From CAZKNF01 sp964554105 (lineage in GTDB: Bacteria; Bacteroidota; Rhodothermia; Rhodothermales; VXPQ01): 29,526 nt of DNA. A program made the translations under genes and the position numbers. The stretch spans positions 1 to 29,526 of the forward strand of contig CAZKNF010000045.1 in assembly GCA_964554105.1 (NCBI GenBank). Direction: 5' to 3'. This document shows, piece after piece, positions 1 through 7,273 of the stretch (position 1 is its first letter; every line of letters starts with the position of its first letter). The notes below the pieces were generated by a model, which did no database searches, was not told where the DNA came from, and worked only from the letters and a program-made list of their open reading frames with translations.

Positions 1-811
1 TCTGTCGGTCGGCAGAAGGCGCTGGCCCATCATCTGCGCTCTGAACATCGGCCCGCAGAGCGTGCACGTCCGTGCTGCTCGACAGGTCGGCGGCAGGCGT
101 TTGCGTGGATGCCGCATTCTCCTCCTCGTGAGGGGACATCTCAATGCGTTCGTGGTCCGGAAGCTCTGCGTCGCCCGTCGCCTCTGATTGACCCGACTCT
201 TCCCACTCGGGAGGAGTCTCCGGCGGTGACGGCTTCTCCGTGGGAGGCGGCGTGTCGTCTCGTGCAGGCTCCGTACCGCGAAGCCGAATCGGCGCAGGTA
301 CTATACTCTCGGCTGATTCCGTGCTTTGCGGCGAGCCGTTGGCGGATGCGGGCACTTCAATGTCCGTTTGCCGTTCGGCAGCCTCGGGCTGAGCTTCTTC
401 CGATTCCTGGATCGCCGTCAGCAGGTCGCGCTGCGTGGTATCCTGCTCCGATTCACCACCATCCTGCGGCTGCGTCGGGCGGACCTCGGGCAGCGGCGAA
501 CTCAGACCATCTCCGCCGATGGGTACCGCAGCGATGTCATCGTCGGAATCGATGCTCAGGGGCGCGACATCCGTGTCCAGAATATCCTGCTGTTCATCTT
601 CCAGCGACGGGTCGGACGTGGTCGAAGCCGGCGAATCCGATGTGACGGCATCATCCGCGTGCACCCCGCTAGATTCCTGTACATCCGAAGACGGCGGAGC
701 TTCCTCGAGATCGGTGTCCGGCAGACCGGTCCCCGGATCGTCGTGATCCAGGGACGGCTGTTCGTGTCCCCGATTGTTCAGCAACTTTCCGAAGAAGTCT
801 TTTCCCGTCAT
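1..811 (-). CDS. Acidic, probably disordered protein of the pilus locus (C-terminus outside window)
   Basis: An uninterrupted frame runs on the minus strand from ATG at 811 past base 1, giving 270 visible residues. It starts MTGKDFFGKLLNNRG, a short possibly amphipathic helix, and then continues as a stretch dominated by Asp, Glu, Ser, Pro and Thr, with almost no hydrophobic clusters and no membrane segment or Walker motif. The composition indicates a long disordered acidic region, perhaps a linker ahead of a folded domain that lies beyond the window. It sits 97 bases downstream of the PilC-like gene on the same strand, so it probably belongs to that filament assembly locus. An assembly ATPase or a scaffold with a long N-terminal linker would fit, but nothing visible proves either. 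I do not recognise the family. Plus-strand frames over the same bases look like shadows of this one. Confidence 0.72.
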   Translation of the reverse strand, partial: MTGKDFFGKLLNNRGHEQPSLDHDDPGTGLPDTDLEEAPPSSDVQESSGVHADDAVTSDSPASTTSDPSLEDEQQDILDTDVAPLSIDSDDDIAAVPIGGDGLSSPLPEVRPTQPQDGGESEQDTTQRDLLTAIQESEEAQPEAAERQTDIEVPASANGSPQSTESAESIVPAPIRLRGTEPARDDTPPPTEKPSPPETPPEWEESGQSEATGDAELPDHERIEMSPHEEENAASTQTPAADLSSSTDVHALRADVQSADDGPAPSADRQ

Positions 812-908
812 CTCTATGTACTTCTATGTACTGATTCGAGTGTTCACACTGATCTGTCCGGCTGTACGTCGACGATTCGATTCGCCCACGCGGCCGGCCG
901 AGACGTCG

Positions 909-2270
909 TTAGCCTCCCATTCCCATCATCCCGGTCGAGGACGGCGAAATCAGGGCGATTTCCGAGGAAATAATCGTAAGGAAACAGATCGCCACGGTGA
1001 TGATGATCGCGACAACCGTCTGGATGGTCTCTACCGCCATCTGCAGCTTCATCGTCGTCTCCTTCTCGTAATAGTCGGCCATCTGCTGTGCGGCCTTGCG
1101 CACGTTCCCGGTCTCGGCGCCGCTTCTAAAGCGCGCAAGGGCCATCGACGTAAACACGCCGCTGGCTTCCATGGACCGCATGAGCTCGGCGCCCTTGGCG
1201 ACCATCATGGGGACCGTAATCGTCTTGATCCGATGCTCCATGTATTTATTGCCGCAGGCCTCAGCCGCAATCTTGATCACGCCGATGTTCTCGCCCGCCC
1301 CCGAATAGAGGACGGCAAACACGCGGCAAAATATTTCGATGTTTAGCTTGTGGAGAAGCGTTCCGACCACCGGAACGCGTATCAGATTCCTGTCGATGAA
1401 GAAGCTTCCCTTCTCGGTTTTGGCCCAGTAAATGAATCCTGAGATGGAGCCGAACGTCAGGAAGAAAACCCAGAACCAGTTCGCGTCCATCCAGTGAGAG
1501 AATGCGAGCGTGGCCGTGGTCATGGGCGGGAGCTCCACGTTCATACCTTCGAAGAGTCCGGCCGTCTGCGGGAAGATGTACCAGACATACCAGATGAACG
1601 CGGCGGCCAGCACGATCATCGTGATGACCGGCGTGATCATAGCGCTGCGCACGCTCTTCTTGAACTCATCCTTGCGCTCGAGAAAGCGGGCGGTGGCTTC
1701 ATAGATCTCAGCCATGTTACCGCTCTGCGAGGCGATGCCCAGCATGTACGCGGTGAACTTGCCCATCATGTGCTGATGCTTCATGAAGGCCTGCTGGGCC
1801 TCCATGCCGCTCTTGAGGTCCGCATTGAGGTCGCGGATGACCTGCTTTAAGCTGTTGGATGAGATGTCGTTGACGAGGAGATTGAGCACCTCGTCGAAGG
1901 GAAGCTTGTCTTTTATCAGGTTCGCAGCCAGGCGCACGAACAGAATGATGTCTGTGTTCGGCGGCTTGCGATGAAAGTCGAGTAGTTTCTTTTTGACCGA
2001 GAGGACTTCGAGCCCCATCTTGCGGAGCGCGACCTCGATTTCGTCGGCCGAGTACGCTTTCTGCTCCCCGTTGACGACCCTGCCATTGGGGTGCTTGACC
2101 TTGTACACGAAGGATGCACGCTGGTGCACGTTTCTCAGGCGAAAACGGTGCTCCTGCGAGAGCGTGCCGACCTTCTTCTGAGCCGTGCGTTTGTTCGGCG
2201 CAAAGACCGTCCCCTGTACGGGTTGCCCTGCGACGCCGACTCCGCTAAATCTGAATTCCTTGACGGCCAT
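909..2270 (-). CDS. PilC/GspF-type inner-membrane platform protein (T2SSF family)
   Basis: Type II secretion/type IV pilus platform protein, about 453 residues. Known family members sit in the inner membrane and connect the assembly ATPase to pilin polymerisation. The two T2SSF repeats are visible: the first (about 115-240) ends in a hydrophobic segment around AMITPVITMIVLAAAFIWYV; a second membrane segment follows after FSHWMDANW; the second repeat ends near the C-terminus in a segment containing VVAIIITVAICFLTII. The N-terminal soluble module appears twice (about 3-45 and 50-95), whereas usual PilC proteins have one. The ATG at 2270 is preferred; an in-frame TTG at 2282 would add four residues. 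There is no clear Shine-Dalgarno site. It lies 40 bases downstream of a pilin-like gene and upstream of the acidic protein. Pilus versus secretion pseudopilus cannot be decided from this gene alone. Confidence 0.9.
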   Translation of the reverse strand: MAVKEFRFSGVGVAGQPVQGTVFAPNKRTAQKKVGTLSQEHRFRLRNVHQRASFVYKVKHPNGRVVNGEQKAYSADEIEVALRKMGLEVLSVKKKLLDFHRKPPNTDIILFVRLAANLIKDKLPFDEVLNLLVNDISSNSLKQVIRDLNADLKSGMEAQQAFMKHQHMMGKFTAYMLGIASQSGNMAEIYEATARFLERKDEFKKSVRSAMITPVITMIVLAAAFIWYVWYIFPQTAGLFEGMNVELPPMTTATLAFSHWMDANWFWVFFLTFGSISGFIYWAKTEKGSFFIDRNLIRVPVVGTLLHKLNIEIFCRVFAVLYSGAGENIGVIKIAAEACGNKYMEHRIKTITVPMMVAKGAELMRSMEASGVFTSMALARFRSGAETGNVRKAAQQMADYYEKETTMKLQMAVETIQTVVAIIITVAICFLTIISSEIALISPSSTGMMGMGG

Positions 2271-2310
2271 AACTGATGACAACGATTACTTTTCTGGTGG
2301 CGTCGGAGCC

Positions 2311-2724
2311 CTAGTCTTCCGCCTGGATAGTGCCGTCGTGGGCAATGACCGTTTCTACAATCTCGTATCCTTCGACAAACGTCTGTACACCGATTTCAGG
2401 ATAGCGCAGGCTCACTGCGGTCACTTCGAGCTCGTCGGTCGTTGCACGTGTGATTTTGAAATAACCGGTCACTGTCGTTTCGCCCAGGAATAGCTTCTGC
2501 ATTCCGTCCGTGGCCAGTCCGGCATAGCTCGCATTGCCGCCGTTAAACGGATCGCGCTTCTGTTTCCAGAAGGCCGCCTCCGTTGCGATCGTAAGGTTCC
2601 GATCCACGAGATTATCGACGGCGGTCTGTCGCATCGTCGACTGTCCCATCGCGTAACCAGCAATGACGGCGAAGCCGACAATGATGATGCCCATGACAAG
2701 GAGCAAAAGTTGTTGCTGTCCCAT
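2311..2724 (-). CDS. Pilin-like small protein with MGQQQ N-terminus (second copy)
   Basis: 137 residues starting MGQQQLLLLVMGIIIVGFAV, one hydrophobic helix at the extreme N-terminus followed by a soluble domain of about 110 residues. This is the layout of a type IV pilin, but the leader would be only Met-Gly and position 5 after the glycine is Leu rather than Glu. It is a paralogue of the protein at 2890-3312: both share the same first nine residues and a later pattern LV....IA(S/T)(D/E)A..WK.K...F.GG. The open frame extends upstream to 2808, but the ATG at 2724 is chosen because it matches the start of the paralogue, and the longer version would read through the terminator region. It lies directly upstream of the PilC-like gene. 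The function as a filament subunit is inferred. Confidence 0.82.
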   Translation of the reverse strand: MGQQQLLLLVMGIIIVGFAVIAGYAMGQSTMRQTAVDNLVDRNLTIATEAAFWKQKRDPFNGGNASYAGLATDGMQKLFLGETTVTGYFKITRATTDELEVTAVSLRYPEIGVQTFVEGYEIVETVIAHDGTIQAED

Positions 2725-2806
2725 GACTTCAGTTCCGGCATGGCTACATTTTCTATGGACGACCCGTTTTCCGCTCCATCGGATCGCTTCAGGGATTGCA
2801 CCAAAC

Positions 2807-2859
2807 AAATCAGCGGCACCCCGGCCCGGGCATTCCCGCAGCGAGGGTGCCGCTGATTT
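2807..2859 (-). terminator. Strong hairpin terminator between the two pilin-like genes
   Basis: A perfect 15-base inverted repeat (arms 2807-2821 and 2845-2859, AAATCAGCGGCACCC and its complement) with a 23-base loop starts 31 bases downstream of the stop codon of the first pilin-like gene. On the minus strand the right-hand stem is followed by TTTGTTTGG, a modest T-rich tail. It should end or attenuate transcripts of the first pilin-like gene, so that this gene is made in excess over the downstream pilin-like gene and the PilC homologue, a common arrangement for a major subunit. Confidence 0.8.
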
Positions 2860-2889
2860 CGTATGGAGCCTGAGCTACTCAGGATTTAC

Positions 2890-3312
2890 TTAGGTGCCCG
2901 TATTCGAGACCGTCGTCGTTATGTCTTCCGGCTTCGTGCCGACGACCACAACTTCGACCTGATTCTCATTCTGAGCGTTCTCTCCCGTTATTGTGACTTC
3001 CGTACCAGTGGCCGCCATGGTGAACACACCATTCAGATTCACATAGTCACCGGAGCCGTCTACCGTATAGCCGAGCTGCTCAAATTCGAGGTCGGTAAAG
3101 TTGCCGTCACCGACCAGCGAGCCGCCACCACCGAACGCTGCCGGCTTGAGCTTCCACGCCTGGGCGTCGGATGCGATACGGATCGCGTCGTTTACGAGAG
3201 CGTCCGCGTTTGCTTTCTTCTGATTCTCACCAAACGCCTGGATACCAACGACGACGGCGAGGCCGACAATCACGATACCGAGGACGAGGAGAAGGAGTTG
3301 TTGTTGACCCAT
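2890..3312 (-). CDS. Pilin-like small protein with MGQQQ N-terminus (first copy, likely major subunit)
   Basis: 140 residues starting MGQQQLLLLVLGIVIVGLAVVV, then a soluble domain rich in Gly, Thr and Val. The N-terminal helix and single-domain layout match type IV pilins. If Gly2 is the processing site, the leader is two residues and mature position 5 is Leu, not the usual Glu. The ATG at 3312 has a strong Shine-Dalgarno site, GGAGG at 3320-3324 with a 7-base spacer, one of the clearest in the window, consistent with high expression. A terminator hairpin follows the stop codon. The gene is first in a minus-strand series with a paralogue, a PilC homologue and an acidic protein. I recall similar MGQQQ-starting hypothetical proteins in related phyla, but could not check this. 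The gene call is firm; the function is inferred. Confidence 0.88.
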   Translation of the reverse strand: MGQQQLLLLVLGIVIVGLAVVVGIQAFGENQKKANADALVNDAIRIASDAQAWKLKPAAFGGGGSLVGDGNFTDLEFEQLGYTVDGSGDYVNLNGVFTMAATGTEVTITGENAQNENQVEVVVVGTKPEDITTTVSNTGT

Positions 3313-3859
3313 GAGTGAGCCTCCGTTGTTTGTTGTTTATGGAATTACCCTGCTAATCTTCCCGAATTACGGATTGTCGCTACCGGGGTGGATGACCGAA
3401 TCATCGGCAGAATCACTTAGGACTTAAGCCGGTGTGAGCAGTCGACATCCCCGTCATTCGGGCAGACGGCCGTCGAGCCGTCCATGTAGTTTCGAGTAGC
3501 AACCCCTAACATCTCCCGTGCCGGTTTGCATAGATGTGCTTAGACCGTTCTCCACAGAAGTGACGATTCGGGGGGATTCAGTCTGGTATTCGCCCCGAGT
3601 CGTGCGGATAACATCCATTCGTAGAAGGACGATTTAGCTTCTGCACCCGCCCGTGACGATCATTACCTTGTGTAACGAGCGTGGAAAGAACTACCTAGAT
3701 TCGCTGGGTGGAAAGACGGTAGCAGACGACGCTGTTGGCCATTTTTTGGAAACGTCACAATCCCCGCGGCGATATGCGTGACGGCGAAGGAACTACAGAG
3801 AAGCGTTCTGATATTCTATCTATGAACGATCAGATACCAATCGAGCGGGGATATCCAGG
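3313..3859. other. 547-base divergent intergenic region
   Basis: Lies between the minus-strand pilin-like gene and the plus-strand DUF4342 gene, so it should hold promoters in both directions. I see no convincing gene. An 81-codon plus-strand frame (3735-3980) overlaps the DUF4342 start in another frame and has no recognisable features. A 10-base palindrome GACGGCCGTC lies near 3466. No clear promoter consensus could be assigned. Confidence 0.6.
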
Positions 3860-4234
3860 ATGGCAGCAACTGAATCGACGACGGGCAATATCGGACAGGG
3901 CACTAATCGCGGCGCGTCCGGAAAAGAGAAAACCGAGCAGACGATCAAAGAGATCAAGATCCGCGGGAATCAGATGGTAGACCGCGTGCGCGACGTGATC
4001 GAGGAAGGGAATGCACGACGAATCATCGTCAAGAAGGATGACCGCACGGTGATGGAATTTCCCCTGTCGGTCGGCGTAGGCGGCGCAGCGGCTGCCATTC
4101 TGCTATCGCCGACCCTGGCGGCACTCGGGGCGTTCGCGTCGCTCGCCAGCGACATCCACGTGGTCGTCGAGCGCTTCGAAACCTCATCGGAAGACCTGCC
4201 GGACCGCATCGAATCGCTCCCGGGCGAAGATTGA
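3860..4234 (+). CDS. DUF4342 domain-containing protein
   Basis: 124 residues. After a polar N-terminus of about 30 residues comes the DUF4342 pattern: EIKIRGNQMVDRVRDVIEEG, then NARRIIVKKDDRTVMEFPLS, then a hydrophobic Gly/Ala-rich segment VGVGGAAAAILLSPTLAALG and a final VVVERF. In this family the domain is small and of unknown function; in other bacteria it is sometimes attached to a ubiquitin-associated-like domain, which is absent here. The hydrophobic segment could be membrane-associated. The ATG at 3860 has only a weak upstream purine stretch (CCAGG). The stop codon is one base before the TTG that may start the dehydratase gene, so the two are probably co-transcribed. No pathway link between them is known to me. 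Confidence 0.82.
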   Translation: MAATESTTGNIGQGTNRGASGKEKTEQTIKEIKIRGNQMVDRVRDVIEEGNARRIIVKKDDRTVMEFPLSVGVGGAAAAILLSPTLAALGAFASLASDIHVVVERFETSSEDLPDRIESLPGED

Positions 4235-4235
4235 T

Positions 4236-5246
4236 TTGCCTTCGCCCGGATCCGATGTGCCCGATCGCCGCTCAGTTTCGTACGCCGACATCGAAGAAGC
4301 CGCCGGTCGGATCCGCGGTGTCGCCCACCGGACGCCGATCCACACGTCGGAGACGTTCGACCGGCGATTCGGCGCTCGCTTTTTCTTTAAATGCGAGAAT
4401 TTCCAGCGCTCCGGCGCGTTCAAGTTTCGCGGCGCCTATAATGCGCTCTCTCGTCTTTCGGATGCCGAGCGTCGGCGCGGCGTGCTGACGTATTCGTCGG
4501 GGAACCACGCGCAGGCGCTCACACTGGCCGGACGAATCCTACACGCCCCGACGACCGTCATCATGCCGTCGGATGCGCCTCCCGCCAAGCTCGACGCCGC
4601 GCGGGGCTACGGCGCCGACATCATCATGTACGATCGTGCCGAAACCACGCGTGAGACGCTCGCGGCTCAGGTGTCCGAGGAGCGCGGATTGCCCATCATT
4701 CCGCCCTATGACCATCCAGATATCGTCGCCGGCCAGGGCACGGCAGTGCACGAACTATTAGAGGATGCCGGACCGCTCGACCTCCTTCTCGTGTGCTGCG
4801 GTGGCGGCGGCCTCCTTTCGGGATCGGCAATTACGGCAAAAGCCATGCAGCCGTCGTGCCGCGTGATCGGGGTCGAGCCGGAGCGCGCCGACGATGCAGC
4901 ACGTTCGTTTCGCACGGGGAAGATTCATACGGTACGCGATCCCGATACAATAGCGGACGGTGCACGGACACCCTCATTGGGGACGGTGACGTTTCCGCTC
5001 GTTCTCGAGCATGTCGATGGCATGGTCACTGTGAGCGAGCGCGCCATCATCGATGCAATGCACTTTTTCTGGCAGCGGATGAAGCTCGTGGTTGAGCCGA
5101 CCGGTGCGCTATCGGCCGCGCCACTGTTCGACGAGGCGCGGGACGACGTGCTCGACGAGATGCCGGAACGTGTCGGAGTGGTCGTCAGCGGCGGAAATGT
5201 TGATTTGCATGCCGCCGCAGCGCTTTTTCAGTCGGTAGGAGCGTGA
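4236..5246 (+). CDS. PLP-dependent threonine/serine dehydratase family protein
   Basis: Fold-type II PLP enzyme of the threonine ammonia-lyase/serine racemase family, predicted to deaminate threonine or serine (or racemise serine, or act on hydroxyaspartate). With the TTG start it has 336 residues, close to catabolic threonine dehydratases and serine racemases, and it lacks the C-terminal ACT regulatory domain of biosynthetic IlvA. The PLP lysine is Lys63 in SGAFKFRGA; the substrate loop SSGNHAQ is at 87-93; the phosphate-binding glycine loop CGGGGLLSG is near 188-196; a late VVSGGN is also typical. No ATG is available: TTG at 4236 or GTG at 4257 (329 residues) are the candidates, both upstream of the conserved domain. 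The gene follows DUF4342 with almost no gap. The exact substrate is not readable from the sequence. Confidence 0.9.
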   Translation: MPSPGSDVPDRRSVSYADIEEAAGRIRGVAHRTPIHTSETFDRRFGARFFFKCENFQRSGAFKFRGAYNALSRLSDAERRRGVLTYSSGNHAQALTLAGRILHAPTTVIMPSDAPPAKLDAARGYGADIIMYDRAETTRETLAAQVSEERGLPIIPPYDHPDIVAGQGTAVHELLEDAGPLDLLLVCCGGGGLLSGSAITAKAMQPSCRVIGVEPERADDAARSFRTGKIHTVRDPDTIADGARTPSLGTVTFPLVLEHVDGMVTVSERAIIDAMHFFWQRMKLVVEPTGALSAAPLFDEARDDVLDEMPERVGVVVSGGNVDLHAAAALFQSVGA

Positions 5247-5315
5247 CGCGCCGAACAGTCACTGAATCCGGAGAAGCGTCGCCACGTTGACATGCGGGAA
5301 AACTGCCAAAATAGA

Positions 5316-5347
5316 CGAGGGGAGCCTCCTGACGGAAGCTCCCCTCG
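5316..5347. terminator. Hairpin between convergent genes
   Basis: Perfect 10-base stem (CGAGGGGAGC at 5316-5325 with GCTCCCCTCG at 5338-5347) and a 12-base loop. It lies between the plus-strand dehydratase gene (ends 5246) and the minus-strand small secreted protein gene (ends 5374). On the minus strand it is followed by TCTATTTTGG; on the plus strand a run of five T comes about 13 bases later. It probably terminates the minus-strand gene and may act in both directions. Confidence 0.72.
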
Positions 5348-5373
5348 GGCCAACCTTCGTTTTTCGGTTATAC

Positions 5374-5769
5374 TTACTCGTCCTGAACGTACACAGTCGT
5401 GCGGCCGTCATTGGCCACATGAAGTCCGACCACCTCGTCAACGCTCGCCTGGGACGCCCCAAGTGCGGTGGCGACAGGCTCATTCGTGCCGAGTGTGGTG
5501 CGAAGCTCCGTGATCTCTGCGTTGTTCATCTCGAGCGTGTTATTCAGGGCCGTCGACTGCTCCTCGTCGAGAAGGAGTTCGCTGGTCCTCACGACCTGAA
5601 CGTTCTCCGCCGTCAGATCTGCGTTCCCCTGCAGCGCGGTAACGTGTTCACTCGTGCTGTCGATCGCTGCATTGAGGTGATCGAAATCCTGAGCCGCCGC
5701 ATCGTTCGCGACAACCGAGAACATAAGCGTTACGGCGACGGCGAGAAAAGTCATCCGTATAGGTCGCAT
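5374..5769 (-). CDS. Small secreted protein of unknown function
   Basis: 131 residues. The N-terminus (MRPIRMTFLAVAVTLMFSVV, then ANDAAAQ) is a standard signal peptide: positive start, hydrophobic core, and a likely cut after the Ala run near residue 26. The mature part, about 105 residues, is polar and acidic, rich in Thr, Glu, Asn and Ala, with helical stretches and no Cys; it ends TTVYVQDE. The ATG at 5769 is chosen over the longer open frame (to 6018) because it starts the signal peptide and has GAGGT at 5776-5780 with a 6-base spacer. It stands alone, convergent with the dehydratase gene and divergent from the DUF2400 gene, and is followed by a terminator. I do not recognise the family. 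Confidence 0.8.
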   Translation of the reverse strand: MRPIRMTFLAVAVTLMFSVVANDAAAQDFDHLNAAIDSTSEHVTALQGNADLTAENVQVVRTSELLLDEEQSTALNNTLEMNNAEITELRTTLGTNEPVATALGASQASVDEVVGLHVANDGRTTVYVQDE

Positions 5770-5925
5770 AATGCTACCTCGTAATTTGTGAATGGGATAT
5801 AAAAACTGTGACCTCTGCTGCCACCGTTTCACTTCCGCAAGGTTGCGTCCGCATCCCGATGTACCGTTCCGGTTGCATGTGGAATAGACTCGTAATAACA
5901 ACGTTCTTTGGAGGGTTTTCGGAGC

Positions 5926-6717
5926 ATGCGTCTTGACATAGAAGTCTACCTCAACCGCCTCGTGACGCATTTCGAGCGGTCGTCTTTCATTGCGAGTGAT
6001 CCCATCTCCATTCCACATGGATTTGACGATCCGCGCGATCAGGAGGTCATCGGATTATTTGCCGCGCTGCTCGCGTGGGGTCAGCGCAAGACGGTCCTCA
6101 ACAAGATGATCGAGCTGTGTGAGCGGATGCGATATACACCATATCGCTTCGTGTACGACTTCGATCCGGCTCGGGACGCCGACCGCCTGAAGGGCTTCAA
6201 ACACCGCACGTTTCAGCCGGCTGACGCCGTCTGGCTGTCACAGAACCTCGGAAAGCTGCTTCGAGAGCACTCTACAATCGAGGAGTTGTTCGTCCGCCAC
6301 CTTGCCGCAGGGGATCCGGACGTTGCGCCGGCAATACAGGGCTTCAGCGATTCGATCATGCAGGCCAATCCGGAGACGCCGCGGCGGCTTCAGAAGCACC
6401 TGGCGCGACCCGAACAAGGGAGCGCCTGCAAGCGACTGAGCATGTATCTGAGATGGATGGTCCGGCCCGGGCCGGTCGACCTCGGAATCTGGAAGCGTAT
6501 TTCGCCGCGCCAACTCGTTCTGCCCCTCGACGTGCACTCGGGACGTCAAGCACGGAAGCTGGGCATGCTCGACCGCACCTACGACGATTGGCCGGCCTGC
6601 CAGGATCTGACACGCAACTGTCGACGGCTCTGTCCGGAGGATCCGGCCCGATACGACTTTGCGTTCTTCGGACTGGGCGTATACGGCGAACCGGACGGTG
6701 ATTGGGGGCCGGATTGA
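5926..6717 (+). CDS. TIGR02757/DUF2400 family protein
   Basis: 263 residues, near the usual length of this family, which is common in Bacteroidota and has no established function. Characteristic pieces are DPRDQEVIGLFAALLAWGQR (about 35-54), CKRLSMYLRWMVR (168-180), GIWKRISPRQLVLPLDVHSG (187-206) and YDFAFFGLGV (243-252). The segment LVLPLDVHSGRQARKLG resembles the catalytic-aspartate region of helix-hairpin-helix DNA glycosylases, such as LAVDTHVFRVANRIG in the endonuclease III of this same window, with Asp202 and His204 aligned; Lys169 could match the catalytic lysine region of OGG-type enzymes. That relation is inference. The ATG at 5926 has GGAGGG 10 bases upstream; an in-frame TTG at 5908 would overlap this site and is rejected. 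Confidence 0.88.
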   Translation: MRLDIEVYLNRLVTHFERSSFIASDPISIPHGFDDPRDQEVIGLFAALLAWGQRKTVLNKMIELCERMRYTPYRFVYDFDPARDADRLKGFKHRTFQPADAVWLSQNLGKLLREHSTIEELFVRHLAAGDPDVAPAIQGFSDSIMQANPETPRRLQKHLARPEQGSACKRLSMYLRWMVRPGPVDLGIWKRISPRQLVLPLDVHSGRQARKLGMLDRTYDDWPACQDLTRNCRRLCPEDPARYDFAFFGLGVYGEPDGDWGPD

Positions 6718-6742
6718 GAGCCCGACCCACCATCCCGGCGCT

Positions 6743-7273
6743 TTAATCACTCCCGATCGGGTCGAATGCGGTCGGCTGCACTTCCTTGCCTATGCTGCGA
6801 TAGGTGCGGTTATAATACAGCATCGGCCCGCCATCAGCTCCGCCGTCGACGTGCGTAACGCGCCCGACTACGATCGAGTGGTCCCCGGCGTCATAGATTG
6901 CATACCGATCGCATCGGATCACGGCGAGCGTGTCGAGAATGATGGGCGTGCCGAGCGGGTCGACTTGATAGGGCACAGCTTCAAACTGTTCTTCACCCGT
7001 CATTTCAGAAGATGCGAAATGATCGGATAGATGCGCCTGCGCGTCACTCAGGATGTGGACCGCGAAGTGCTCCGCGTTGACGAGCGCCTCATATATCTGA
7101 GCGTCGCGTTTTACGTTGAATGAGATGAGCGGAGGGCGCAGCGACGTACTCGCGAATGAGCCAATCGTAATACCCCGTATCTCGTCTTCCCCCTTCACGG
7201 TGATGACGGTTACAGGGGATGGAACCTCTCGCATGACGCTGCGCAGTACCTCACCATCCATCCTGCTCTCCAT
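6743..7273 (-). CDS. Flavin reductase-like (FMN-binding split barrel) protein
   Basis: About 176 residues covering one flavin reductase-like domain. Members bind FMN or FAD and reduce it with NAD(P)H, often supplying reduced flavin to a monooxygenase. Recognisable parts are PSPVTVITV near the N-terminus, GITIGSFASTSLRPPLISFN (the flavin-binding strand-loop), FAVHILSDAQ, and a C-terminal VVGRVTHV. The ATG at 7273 overlaps the dnaJ stop codon as TGATG, indicating translational coupling; GTG at 7276 or ATG at 7258 are alternatives. No monooxygenase gene is nearby, so the partner is unknown. It is the last gene of the hrcA-grpE-dnaJ transcription unit. Confidence 0.87.
   Translation of the reverse strand: MESRMDGEVLRSVMREVPSPVTVITVKGEDEIRGITIGSFASTSLRPPLISFNVKRDAQIYEALVNAEHFAVHILSDAQAHLSDHFASSEMTGEEQFEAVPYQVDPLGTPIILDTLAVIRCDRYAIYDAGDHSIVVGRVTHVDGGADGGPMLYYNRTYRSIGKEVQPTAFDPIGSD

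Noticed and set aside
326..973. Plus-strand frames at the left edge
   Set aside because: They lie opposite the open minus-strand acidic protein, cross into the pilC end, and have no family features.
3735..3980. 81-codon plus-strand frame before the DUF4342 gene
   Set aside because: Overlaps the DUF4342 start in another frame by 121 bases; composition is not protein-like (Arg/Ser-rich end).
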